Source of the DNA: Anabaena subtropica FACHB-260
GTDB taxonomy: Bacteria; Cyanobacteriota; Cyanobacteriia; Cyanobacteriales; Nostocaceae
Reading direction: 5' to 3'
Length of the DNA: 64,000 nt
Assembly: GCF_014697105.1 (NCBI RefSeq)
Contig: NZ_JACJRF010000014.1
Span: 61,655 to 125,654, forward strand
How positions within the stretch are numbered: the first letter of the stretch is position 1; the number at the start of each line of letters is the position of its first letter. Shown in pieces: positions 47,403-56,539 of the stretch. Made by a program: the position numbers and the translations under genes. The notes under the pieces are model-generated. The model worked only from the letters and a program-made list of their open reading frames with translations. It had not been told where the DNA came from and made no database searches.

Positions 47403-49106
47403 TACGCTCAAATTTTCCTTACTCTCTCCAAACTGATAAATTATGTCGTCTCATGCCAGTATTCGACTTTTTAGCATCTGCAAAAAGCTACTGGAGACTT
47501 TAAAAGTCAAGGGTGAATTCCTGCTGATATTAGCCTCAAATCCCTCTATTATGTTTAACCACAACAGATTAGGAGGTCACGAGTTTCACAGGCAATAATT
47601 TCAGTGATTTTACGGCACTTTTAACCATGATTCGCCATCGGAAATGCAATTTTTTTCTTTTTTGGTACTACTACAGTGGTGTAACTTTGCGCCACCTTAA
47701 CAAATCTTGTAGGTTCTACTACAAATTAGTCGTAGACCAAAAAAATTGCAGGTTCTCCACTTTTAGTGGTTGCCTTTGTTGCTATTGAGTTGTAAGGTTT
47801 TCCCTCCGTTTCCTCTTCAGCTTCAGACAGCATGATATTTGAATAAGGTCTGGACATACACCCTTTTTTGCTGTGTCCTGCTTGTAGAGACAAGAAATTT
47901 CATATCTCTACGTTACGAAGAAACTGAGCAGTAGTAGCAGCAGTTATACAGCTGTTAATTCTGGTTTTGTGACTTCGTAATTTTATATTAAATACTAGCA
48001 TGGACTAATAATAGCAAAATAGTTGTTTATTTTTAAATATAACTTGCAGATAAATTTTAAGCTAAAACCCCAAGCTTATGAAAACAAAAAGCAGAGACGA
48101 TTTTATTGGGGCTTTATGAGCTAGAGTGATTATTGCACTATGGCTTTTATAAAAATTAATCTAAATTTAGATGAGCGGTTTTGAGGAGTGAGTTATATCC
48201 TGAGATTTACTTGATTGAGAGGAGACAAAAAGCCAGGAGGATGAAAAATCTCAAGTCCTAGTTGATTCTCACCAGACAAAATCTATTGTGTTTTCTGTAC
48301 GTCTGTCTATGGGAAGAATAATTCTTTTTATATCCGTCCAGCACTTTCTTGCCATCACTAGATGTTTATTATCAGCTTTAACGCTTCTATACAAATAAAA
48401 AATTAACGTTTAGTGACTGTGATGAAAATAGGGGGAGTGGGGAGTAGAGAGTGGAGAAAAGAAATTTTTCTGCTTTGTTGTACGAGCTAATCAAATGGGT
48501 AGGTTGTCTGAAAAGAGGTGAGACAGTAGAGGCTAGGGAAGAAATATTTTGACCCTTCGTTGTGTATGAAGCGCATAAATGAATGAGTTCAAAATACTGG
48601 GTGATGGCTACTAGTACTTGGCAAAAGTCAATAAATCAGCAATGTAAACTTTAGCCTATTCTCGTATACACATTTCAGAATGGCTATTTTAAGTTAAGAT
48701 TTTTTTGACCAACGCTCTTGCAGATGTTGACATCAGGATTTATCAAGAACGATTGCAGCCTTAAGTTAGGATATTTTTCCTATAAAGCCAATGAAGCTCA
48801 AGTTCATTTGCTGTAAAACTTACCTCACTGATTCTGTCAAATCAGTAAATTCAATCAGAAGCATACAATTAAATTTTTTTGCATTCAGGCTGTGAGAAAC
48901 CCACAAATCTCATCTACGACGCTGCGGCAATTAAAATTTTAATGGTTATGCTGGAACTAGAATCATTCACTCTTGGACTAACTGGTTTTCAATACTAGGC
49001 TGGAAATTAAGAGTAACAAGAGTATAGCTCAATTTTTTGCACCCACTAGCCTTGGCTCAAGATTTTCGAGGTTGGTGAGATAATTTTAAGACTTTGGTTG
49101 GTAGCA
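47403..49106. promoter_or_regulatory. 1.7-kb non-coding region between calA and the sdhB-like gene
   Basis: No credible protein frame exists on either strand. It must include the promoters of calA (minus) and the sdhB-like gene (plus). Visible elements are the small hairpin TTGTAG-GTTCTA-CTACAA near 47711-47728, the palindrome TTAAAATTTTAA near 48930, and a GA-rich stretch at about 48430-48460. I could not identify a known small RNA. Its length is unusual for this window and suggests long leaders or an unannotated RNA. Confidence 0.5.
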
Positions 49107-50114
49107 ATGGAAATTCTATTTAAAATCATTCGACAACAACAAAATTCTGCCCCTATTGTGCAGAATTACCTTGTAGAGACAGACTCTAGTAATACAATCT
49201 TGGATTGTCTCAATCGTATTAAGTGGGAGCAAGATGGAACACTAGCATTTCGCAAAAATTGCCGTAACACTATTTGTGGTAGCTGTGCCATGCGAATTAA
49301 TGGTCGTTCAGCTTTAGCTTGTAAGGAAAATATTGGCAGTGAACTTGCTAGATTACAGAAAATATCATTCTCAGCAAATCAAGCAAATACCATTCCAGAA
49401 ATCACGATCGCTCCTTTAGGCAATATGCCTGTAATTAAGGATCTAGTCGTAGATATGAGCAGTTTCTGGAATAATTTGGAGGCAGTAGCACCCTATGTAA
49501 GTACAGCAGCACGCCAAGTACCAGAACGAGAATTTTTACAAACACCCCAAGAACGATCGCTCCTCGATCAAACTGGTAACTGTATCATGTGCGGTGCTTG
49601 CTACTCAGAATGCAACGCTCGTGAAGTCAACCACGATTTCGTCGGCCCCCACGCCTTAGCGAAAGCCTACCGCATGGTTGCAGACTCCCGCGATACCGAC
49701 ACAGCCCAACGCTTGGAAAGTTACAACGAAGGCACTAAAGGTGTTTGGGGTTGTACCCGTTGTCTTTACTGTGATTCAGTCTGCCCAATGGAAGTAGCCC
49801 CATTAGAGCAAATCAGCAAAATTAAACAAGAACTCCTCACCCAAAAACAGGCCAGCGATAGCCGTTCAATTCGCCACCGCAAAGTCTTGGTAGAACTAGT
49901 CAAAGAAGGCGGTTGGATTGATGAGCGAAAATTTGGTTTACAAGTCGTCGGTAACTATTTTAAAGACCTCAGAGGATTACTCAGCCTTGCACCCTTAGGT
50001 TTGCGGATGATTGCCAAAGGTAAATTCCCCCTATCGTTTGAACCATCCGAGGGAACAGCACAAGTGCGATCGCTCATTGAATCAGTACAACAGCACCAGG
50101 AGAGTAGGAAGTAG
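49107..50114 (+). CDS. sdhB: succinate dehydrogenase/fumarate reductase iron-sulfur subunit
   Basis: The N-terminal 2Fe-2S ferredoxin domain has CRNTICGSCAMRINGRSALAC. The C-terminal domain has CIMCGACYSEC and CTRCLYCDSVCPMEV for the 4Fe-4S and 3Fe-4S clusters. It carries electrons from the flavoprotein subunit towards quinone. No sdhA or membrane anchor is nearby; in cyanobacteria these genes are scattered. ATG 49107 is preferred to the TTG at 49098. A C-terminal extension of ~90 residues follows the last cluster. Confidence 0.92.
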   Translation: MEILFKIIRQQQNSAPIVQNYLVETDSSNTILDCLNRIKWEQDGTLAFRKNCRNTICGSCAMRINGRSALACKENIGSELARLQKISFSANQANTIPEITIAPLGNMPVIKDLVVDMSSFWNNLEAVAPYVSTAARQVPEREFLQTPQERSLLDQTGNCIMCGACYSECNAREVNHDFVGPHALAKAYRMVADSRDTDTAQRLESYNEGTKGVWGCTRCLYCDSVCPMEVAPLEQISKIKQELLTQKQASDSRSIRHRKVLVELVKEGGWIDERKFGLQVVGNYFKDLRGLLSLAPLGLRMIAKGKFPLSFEPSEGTAQVRSLIESVQQHQESRK

Positions 50115-50173
50115 GCAATCAGAGGGAGAAATAAAGAAACTTCCCTTTTCCCTCTGCCTCTTTGCTCCTGATT

Positions 50174-50692
50174 TCATCGCGGATCTTGCGGCACATTCAC
50201 AGGTTGCCCAGAACGGTTATAAACTAAAATATCCCATTGCCCATTATTACTAGACTCAAAAGCGATCGCACTACCATCAGCGCTAATAGTAGGGTTGCGG
50301 ACTTCTGCTTGTAGATTATTTGTCAAACTGCGTGATTGCCGTGTTTCTCGGTCATAGAGAAAAATAGCCGATCGTCCTTGACGACTAGCCGCAAACACCA
50401 CATAACGACCATCCTCCGAAGCACTAGGATGAGAGGCGATCGTATCTAAAGCATTTAACCCAGGCAAATCTACCAAATTTCGTGTCAGAGTATCAAACAT
50501 ATATACATCCTGACTACCCCGGCGATCGCTTGTAAACACAATATATCTCCCCGAAATCTGGGGATTAACTTCAGAAGAAAGACTATTAATGCTCCTTCCC
50601 CCCGGATCAAAGGGATAACTCACCAACCGGGGATAGCCAAAACATCCACTCAACAAGCTTGTAAAAGCAAATATAAAAATGCGTTTGGTCAT
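50174..50692 (-). CDS. TolB/PD40-like lipoprotein, 172 aa
   Basis: A lipoprotein signal (FIFAFTSLLSGC) precedes three WD40-like PD40 repeats: NPQISGRYIVFTSDRRGSQD, HPSASEDGRYVVFAASRQG and NPTISADGSAIAFESSNNG. These small proteins resemble one part of the TolB propeller. The neighbour upstream is a paralogue with the same organisation. Function is unknown; a periplasmic or envelope role is implied by the lipobox. Confidence 0.8.
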   Translation of the reverse strand: MTKRIFIFAFTSLLSGCFGYPRLVSYPFDPGGRSINSLSSEVNPQISGRYIVFTSDRRGSQDVYMFDTLTRNLVDLPGLNALDTIASHPSASEDGRYVVFAASRQGRSAIFLYDRETRQSRSLTNNLQAEVRNPTISADGSAIAFESSNNGQWDILVYNRSGQPVNVPQDPR

Positions 50693-50783
50693 TAGTCATT
50701 AATCAATAGTCAACATTTCTCTTCTCCTCCTGCCCCCTGCTCCCTGCTCCCCTGCTTCTACTTTCCCTGCCCCACTCCCCACC

Positions 50784-51344
50784 CTACTGCGACGGATTTA
50801 CTGTAGCCCCATTGGGAATATCTAACTCAATATTTGGCCCCCTGTCTAGGACTTCGATGTCCCAGTGACCACGGGCGGCGGTTTCAAAGACAATATAACG
50901 TCCATCTGGACTTATACCTGGATTTCGCACCCAACCGCGATAGGTGGGTGTAACGATTTGTGATTGTTGGATAGCGCGATCGTAAAGTGCCACGACTGGT
51001 CTACCTTGGTCGCTCGTAATGTAAACAATGTAGCGCCCGGTATAACTCAAACTAGGACTTTCAGTAATTGTCTCTGGTCGGTTTAATCCTGGTGTACGAA
51101 TAAAACTTTGTTGTTGTAAATCGTACACAAGTAACTGATGAACACTATTACGGTTAGAAATAAATGCCAAAAAGCGACCATTACCACTCAAGGCTGGTTG
51201 CTCTTCTGTGTAGCGACTATTGAGGGAAGTAGGCCCAAGGGGGATATCACCGGAGCCACAAGAGCCAAGCAAACTCGCCAAGCCAAAAACTAGGCTCCAA
51301 TGAATTGGTCTTTGGAGCCAAAACTGAGAAGTAAATTTTTTCAC
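50784..51344 (-). CDS. TolB/PD40-like lipoprotein, 186 aa (paralogue of the next gene)
   Basis: The signal ends in a lipobox-like LASLLGSC. PD40 repeats are EQPALSGNGRFLAFISNRNS, ESPSLSYTGRYIVYITSDQG and NPGISPDGRYIVFETAARG. Repeat spacing and the end (HWDIEVLDR) align with the 172-residue protein downstream (QWDILVYNR), so the two arose by duplication. Three repeats cannot close a six-bladed propeller; dimerisation is possible. Confidence 0.8.
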   Translation of the reverse strand: MKKFTSQFWLQRPIHWSLVFGLASLLGSCGSGDIPLGPTSLNSRYTEEQPALSGNGRFLAFISNRNSVHQLLVYDLQQQSFIRTPGLNRPETITESPSLSYTGRYIVYITSDQGRPVVALYDRAIQQSQIVTPTYRGWVRNPGISPDGRYIVFETAARGHWDIEVLDRGPNIELDIPNGATVNPSQ

Positions 51345-51398
51345 CTCAGATATTTACTGGTTTCCGTCGCCTATAAGCTTACATCTATCCACAGTGCT

Positions 51399-52307
51399 TT
51401 AGATATCATCAAAATTTGTCGGGCTACCTAAATCTTCATCTGACTGATCTATTGGTTTATACGGTACGTAGTCAGTTGGGATAGCTTCATCATCTTGACG
51501 TTCTCTACGGGAAGTACCTGTATCAGCAGGTGGACGACGCTTTCTCGGTCTAGGTGGCACATCCTCATCTACTTCGGGGCGGGGAGTGTTATTACCCCGG
51601 CGAGAAGATTTTCTCACTTCATCACCAGAACTTTCCCAATCATCAACTTGCCTAGAAGAAGAAGAACCCCAATCCTCTTGTTCGTAACTTTCCGAAGTCC
51701 GGTTCGTTGGGCGATTAGTAGGGCGGCGGCGTGGTCTGTCTGTTGGTTCCTGTCTGTCAGTAGTGTTACGGCGTTCCTTACGAGGTGGCTGCTCCTCATA
51801 ATAGTTATCACGAGAGGAACGTTCATCTCGACCTGGACGAATTCTGGCACGTACAGGACGCTCTTCCTCTTCTTCCTCTTCATAAGGTAGAGGAGCATAC
51901 TCGTCTTCTACCTCAGCCTCATATTTTCGTCTGTTATAAGAGTAATTTTTGCTGACTGGTCGTTCATCATCGACAATCGGAGTATTCCGTTTAGCTTGTT
52001 GGGTAGCTATACTCCGCAGACGAATACTTTCAACCGCAAAAAATACAGTTGTCCCAACTAAAAGCAGCTGACCAAATTGCAAAATCGGGTCTAACCGCCA
52101 TCCTTGGAAAATTAGGATGAAGCCGCACAGTAAACCCACGGCTGCAAAAAAGATATCCTGATCTCTTGACAGTTCTGGACGCACAGTACGGAGAAAATAC
52201 AGCGCTGCCCCAGCCACAGCCAGGAAAATTCCTATAATACTGGCTGAGTTCGTTCCAAAATTTACCTGAGCCAGAACACTGGCTGAGTTCAGCCCAAAAT
52301 TTAGCAT
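51399..52307 (-). CDS. ycf66: Ycf66 family protein
   Basis: Residues ~20-100 are the Ycf66 domain with two to three membrane helices (IIGIFLAVAGAALYFLRTVRPELSRDQD... is its start; then FFAAVGLLCGFILIFQGWRLDPILQFGQ). The remaining 200 residues are highly charged and disordered (EEEEEERPVRARIRPGRDER). Ycf66 is plastid-encoded in some plants and algae; its role is unknown. It lies ~250 bp downstream of psbX on the same strand. Confidence 0.88.
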   Translation of the reverse strand: MLNFGLNSASVLAQVNFGTNSASIIGIFLAVAGAALYFLRTVRPELSRDQDIFFAAVGLLCGFILIFQGWRLDPILQFGQLLLVGTTVFFAVESIRLRSIATQQAKRNTPIVDDERPVSKNYSYNRRKYEAEVEDEYAPLPYEEEEEEERPVRARIRPGRDERSSRDNYYEEQPPRKERRNTTDRQEPTDRPRRRPTNRPTNRTSESYEQEDWGSSSSRQVDDWESSGDEVRKSSRRGNNTPRPEVDEDVPPRPRKRRPPADTGTSRRERQDDEAIPTDYVPYKPIDQSDEDLGSPTNFDDI

Positions 52308-52559
52308 TGTTCTTTTCCCAATATCAAATCTATGTTAACGAGTCACACTTAAAATCACTACTCTAAACAATCACAATATAATATTGAAGCTTCAAAGCAT
52401 CTGACAAAGAAGCTCTGAAGCTATTTACCAAAAGCTAAAAAAGCTTGAGTCTGCCAGCTAAGTATACCTTGCTTCCAGTAGCAGGGATTTTTGCCTGTGA
52501 TGGAATGAAGGCTACTGACAGACACACAATGGAGAGAGTAGAAATAACTCCCCCAAACA

Positions 52560-52679
52560 CTATGAACGCTGGATTTTATCTTTTTGGCTGATGAAAATCA
52601 AACCAACAGTAGCAGGGATAACGACAATCAAAGTACCCCAAGCCAGACTCCAAAGAAAATTTGATAAAGAAGGCGTCAT
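52560..52679 (-). CDS. psbX: photosystem II protein PsbX, 39 aa
   Basis: A short frame too small for many gene callers. The translation begins [20 protein letters not shown] and ends [17 protein letters not shown], the standard PsbX sequence with one membrane helix. PsbX binds at the periphery of photosystem II near cytochrome b559 and affects QB-site quinone exchange. It sits between the YggT gene (divergent) and ycf66 (same strand). Confidence 0.95.
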   Translation of the reverse strand: MTPSLSNFLWSLAWGTLIVVIPATVGLIFISQKDKIQRS

Positions 52680-52954
52680 GGATCTAAACCTTTTTTTACA
52701 CTCTTCATCATAATTCTAATGGTGTATTACATCCTTGAGAAGTCATTAGTCATGAGTCCATAGAGATTCCTTTCTGGTTTGTGCGTTCACCCGACTACAA
52801 TTATTTAGATCCACCTGCATAATTGCTTTTTGCTGCCCAATAATTAAGTGTCAGCATTTAGTTAGAATTAAAGAGAAATTACTTTACAAAGCTTAAAGTT
52901 TTTTAGCTTCTGGTTGCAGTTTTTTGTAAATCCACAAAATAGTAGCTTAGATCA

Positions 52955-53248
52955 ATGACTGGTGTTAACCTGACCGTTTGGATTCTCGGCCCTGTGTTGG
53001 GAGTGATGACATTTCTGTTTATTTTCCGTATCATTCTCACCTGGTATCCGCAAGTCGATCTAAACCGATTACCTTTTAATTTAATCGCCTGGCCGACTGA
53101 ACCTTTTCTCATTCCCATGCGAAAAGTCGTATCACCTATTGGCGGCGTTGACATCACCCCAATTATTTGGGTTGCCATCTTCAGTCTGCTACGAGAAATC
53201 CTCTTAGGTCAGCAAGGATTGCTGACGATGATGTCTCGTGTAAGTTAG
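52955..53248 (+). CDS. YggT family membrane protein
   Basis: The 97-residue protein has two helices and the YggT signature ILTWYPQVDLNRLPFNLI... with EPFLIPMRKVVSPIGGVDITPII. In plants the homologue CCB3 helps attach the c' haem of cytochrome b6, and other YggT proteins influence division or osmotic behaviour. It is divergent from psbX and convergent with accC. Confidence 0.9.
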   Translation: MTGVNLTVWILGPVLGVMTFLFIFRIILTWYPQVDLNRLPFNLIAWPTEPFLIPMRKVVSPIGGVDITPIIWVAIFSLLREILLGQQGLLTMMSRVS

Positions 53249-53523
53249 GACATAGGGACTTTTTAACCCGAACTGACATTAGATAAGTTTTCAGAACGAT
53301 CGCCCAATCATGAACAGAAACAGAAGCGGCGATCGCAAAATCATGAACAAATTCAGAGATCACTATTGATAACGTTCCGGTTGAGCGACGGCTCTCGACT
53401 CAGGGTATTTGTCAGTCTGCTCTAGCCGAATTGATCTCAAGACGATTCGGCTATTAAAGACGCGATATATCGCGTCTCTACATCTAAACCAACCTGAGTT
53501 CGGGATCAGAAATAACCAATCTC

Positions 53524-54867
53524 CTAAAGTTTCATTTCCTGCACAAAATTGGTGTAGACATTACCCTGCAAGAATTGAGGATTTTCCATGATTTTTTGGT
53601 GAAATGCAATGGTTGTGGGTAATCCAGTAATGGCACACTCTCTGAGAGCGCGTTTCATGCGGTTAATAGCTGTTGCACGATCGGGGCCCCAAACGATTAA
53701 TTTGCCGATAAGAGAGTCGTAGTAGGGAGGAATTTGGTAATCGGTGTAAACGTGGGAATCAATCCGTACACCAGGGCCACCAGGGGGAAGATAACCACTA
53801 ATCCGTCCGGGGGCTGGACGGAAATCATGGTCTGGGTCTTCGGCGTTAATGCGACATTCGATCGCATGACCGCTTAAAACTACTTGGTCTTGAGTCAGCC
53901 TCAGTCTTTCCCCTTGGGCAATTCTAATTTGTTCAACTACTAAGTCAACTCCAGTAACCATCTCAGTTACAGGATGTTCGACTTGAATCCGGGTATTCAT
54001 CTCCATAAAGTAAAACTCACCGGATCTATCTAACAGAAACTCGATAGTACCTGCCCCAGTGTAGTTAATGAACTGGGCAGCTTTGACGGCAGCTTCTCCC
54101 ATTTTCTCCCGCAGGTCTGAGTCGAGGGCTGGGCTGGGGGCTTCTTCCAGTAACTTTTGGTTACGGCGTTGAATTGAGCAATCCCGTTCACCTAAGTGAA
54201 TAACGTTGCCGTAATTATCTGCCAAAATTTGAAACTCAATGTGGCGTGGACGTTCAATAAATTTTTCGATGTAAACCCCTGCGTTTCCAAAGGCTGCACC
54301 CGCCTCACCTTGAGCTGCTAAGAAAAGTTTGACAAATTCATCAGGCGATCGCACCAGTCGCATACCCCGGCCACCACCGCCAGCAGTGGCTTTGATCATC
54401 ACTGGGTAGCCGATATCTTTCGCCAAGGCCAATCCTTCTTGTTCCGTCTCTACTAACCCATCACTACCAGGTACTGTGGGTACACCAGCTTTTTGCATGG
54501 TTTCCTTAGCTGTGGATTTATCACCCATTAAGCGGATAGCTTCAGGGGTGGGGCCGATAAAGGCAATGTGATGGTCAGCACAGATTTCCGCAAACTTGGC
54601 ATTTTCAGCCAAAAAGCCATACCCAGGATGGATAGCACTGGCATTGCGCGTCAAAGCCGCAGCAATAATGTTGGGAATATTCAAATAACTTTTAGCGCTA
54701 GCTGGTTCGCCAATACAAACCGCTTCGTCAGCAAGTTGGACATGAAGAGCATTTCGGTCAACAGTCGAGTGAACTGCGATCGTCGCAATCCCCATTTCTT
54801 CACAGGCGCGGAGAATGCGAAGCGCTATTTCTCCCCGATTGGCAATTAATATTTTGTCAAACTTCAT
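53524..54867 (-). CDS. accC: biotin carboxylase subunit of acetyl-CoA carboxylase
   Basis: The 447-residue ATP-grasp enzyme has [15 protein letters not shown], the Gly-rich ATP loop [10 protein letters not shown], the [14 protein letters not shown] segment and [13 protein letters not shown] with the catalytic residues. It carboxylates biotin on AccB in the first step of fatty-acid synthesis. Length is typical. The psbX-YggT-accC neighbourhood recurs in cyanobacteria as far as I recall. Confidence 0.97.
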   Translation of the reverse strand: MKFDKILIANRGEIALRILRACEEMGIATIAVHSTVDRNALHVQLADEAVCIGEPASAKSYLNIPNIIAAALTRNASAIHPGYGFLAENAKFAEICADHHIAFIGPTPEAIRLMGDKSTAKETMQKAGVPTVPGSDGLVETEQEGLALAKDIGYPVMIKATAGGGGRGMRLVRSPDEFVKLFLAAQGEAGAAFGNAGVYIEKFIERPRHIEFQILADNYGNVIHLGERDCSIQRRNQKLLEEAPSPALDSDLREKMGEAAVKAAQFINYTGAGTIEFLLDRSGEFYFMEMNTRIQVEHPVTEMVTGVDLVVEQIRIAQGERLRLTQDQVVLSGHAIECRINAEDPDHDFRPAPGRISGYLPPGGPGVRIDSHVYTDYQIPPYYDSLIGKLIVWGPDRATAINRMKRALRECAITGLPTTIAFHQKIMENPQFLQGNVYTNFVQEMKL

Positions 54868-55305
54868 TTTCTAGTTTTCGATATCAGTATCAGTACCAGT
54901 AGATAGAAATTGTCTCCCATCCAAATTTGCTTTTAGCGCGTTGGCGTAGCCCGCCTTAGGCATCGCTTCATCTCAAATTATGACAGGAGATACCCCAGGC
55001 TCATCTTTAATAAATTGCAGGAAATGGACTAACCAACAAGATTGGTCATAGAGGTTAAGATGTGAGGGTTTGAGGGTGTCAGGGTGCGAGGGTGTAAGAA
55101 AAATAAAAATACCCATACCCCTATATCCCTTCTAATATCCCTTCTAATATCACTTGTGGCATTACTACATTTCTGTCAGCCTGGTATCCTCCTTCGGGAA
55201 ATTTGTACATCTGCCAAATTAAATTTTCCGTAAAGTTTGGCAAATATAGTTTTACATTGTTTTGTTCCTATTTTTTGTGCTATTATGTCTTCTTGTACAA
55301 CTAAC
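54868..55305. other. 438-bp intergenic region with low-complexity repeats
   Basis: It contains a dispersed motif (GGCGTAGCCCGCC-TTAGGCATCGC, ~54943-54967) known from other Nostoc intergenic DNA. It also contains a G-rich GTGAGGG/GAGGGTG tract (~55062-55100) and a duplicated CCCTTCTAATAT (~55127-55150). No gene is visible. Confidence 0.55.
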
Positions 55306-55386
55306 GCGGATGTGGCGGAATTGGTATACGCGCACGCTTGAGGTGCGTGTGGCTTTGCCTTGCGAGTTCGAGTCTCGCCATCCGCA
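55306..55386 (+). tRNA. tRNA-Leu (anticodon GAG)
   Basis: Acceptor GCGGATG/CATCCGC with A discriminator. The anticodon arm CACGC-TTGAGGT-GCGTG gives GAG, reading CTC/CTT. The variable arm (TGGCTTTGCCT) is long, as in class II tRNA-Leu, and the T-arm has GAGTTCGAGTCTC. CCA is not encoded. Confidence 0.96.
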
Positions 55387-55505
55387 TTTTCATCTAAATA
55401 TAGTTACAAGTCAAAGGTCAGCAGTCAAAACCATTTGTTTTTTGACTGCTGACCTTTTAAGGTAATAGGGAGTGGGGAGTGGAGGAACAGGAGGAGAGTA
55501 ACTAT

Positions 55506-55547
55506 TGACCAATGACCAATGACCAATGACCAATGACCAATTTTTTA
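55506..55547. repeat. six tandem TGACCAA heptamers
   Basis: Six perfect contiguous copies of TGACCAA lie 38 bp before the chorismate lyase-like gene. This is a classic short tandemly repeated repetitive element of heterocystous cyanobacteria. Copy number is likely to vary between strains. Confidence 0.95.
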
Positions 55548-55584
55548 TGCTTTTATAGAAATAGGTGAACTTTTGTAAAGAACA

Positions 55585-56214
55585 TTGACTGCCACTTTTA
55601 CTCCAACCAACAACTCAACACTGCCAACCGGATGGCATCGCCTCACTCCAATTTGGCAAGGTGGGGAGGAAGTAATCAAACATAGTTTGCCTCACACTCA
55701 GCTGGCTCCAGCTTGGCAACTGCTACTTTTAGGCGATGGCTCACCCACAAGGCACTTAGAATTGCTCACAGGTGAACCGACAGAAGTTGATGTCATTGAT
55801 ATGTCATTAATTGGACTAGATTTGGATAGTGCGCCGGATTTAATCCAATCTGTTCCAGGGCCGAGACTGCGCCGACAGGTGTGGCTACGTACTCCATCTG
55901 GTCAGCGATTGGCTTATGCAACCTCATGGTGGGAAGCTAGCCATGTAGATGAGTATTTGGAAAACCGTTCATTACCAATTTGGGCAAGTCTAGCTCGTCT
56001 TCGCACAGAGTTGTATCGGGATGTGCGGGGAATTTATTATGGAGATTCTGATGCTTTACAATCAGGGTTTGGAGTTGATGGGCCTTTTTGGGGCCGCCAT
56101 TACCTATTTTGGCATCATGGGCAACCTTTAACCTTGATTTATGAAGTTTTTTCGCCTTACTTAACCAAGTACTTAGGGTCGATGCAACTCAATTCTAGCA
56201 ATGGCAACGTATAA
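55585..56214 (+). CDS. chorismate lyase-like protein (DUF98 family)
   Basis: The 209-residue protein has the DUF98/UbiC-like fold features RRQVWLRTPSGQRLAYATSWW and SLPIWASLARLRTELYRDVRG(I). The cyanobacterial homologue makes 4-hydroxybenzoate from chorismate, the first step of plastoquinone synthesis. The start must be the TTG at 55585: an in-frame stop lies nine bases upstream and the next ATG is some 70 codons in. No clear RBS is seen. Confidence 0.85.
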   Translation: MTATFTPTNNSTLPTGWHRLTPIWQGGEEVIKHSLPHTQLAPAWQLLLLGDGSPTRHLELLTGEPTEVDVIDMSLIGLDLDSAPDLIQSVPGPRLRRQVWLRTPSGQRLAYATSWWEASHVDEYLENRSLPIWASLARLRTELYRDVRGIYYGDSDALQSGFGVDGPFWGRHYLFWHHGQPLTLIYEVFSPYLTKYLGSMQLNSSNGNV

Positions 56215-56539
56215 AAACTTGTGCCATTGCTTGAGAATTTTGAGTTCCTAGATTTAAAATTTAATTAAAATTCAATACAATATATGATTTGTATCTGTCT
56301 ACATACATTAAAAGTAAAGCAAGATACTTAGCTCTGACGCACAAAAATTTCCTGTTGAAACTGGGTTTAAAGAGGTAAGGCTTCCGTAGTGAGCGTCAGC
56401 CGAACGGGTGGAAGTGTGTAAGAGTTTTGCTTACTTACACCCTCACCCCTCATACCGCTACACCCTCAGGGCAAACCCTTGATTCTTCATGTCACTGCAT
56501 AAGTCCTAGTTAATTTGCAAGTAAGAGGTGTAGGGTTTA
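56215..56539. other. 325-bp intergenic region
   Basis: No gene is visible. A GC-richer stretch (~56380-56415, GTAGTGAGCGTCAGCCGAACGG in two parts) resembles a dispersed Nostoc intergenic repeat. The promoter of the DUF3352 gene presumably lies near the end. Confidence 0.45.

Noticed and set aside
51495..51890. 131-codon plus-strand frame
   Set aside because: Antisense to the charged repetitive part of ycf66; its Arg/Ser/Thr bias comes from that repeat.
55506..55547. CRISPR array
   Set aside because: The heptamers are contiguous without spacers; no cas genes occur in the window.
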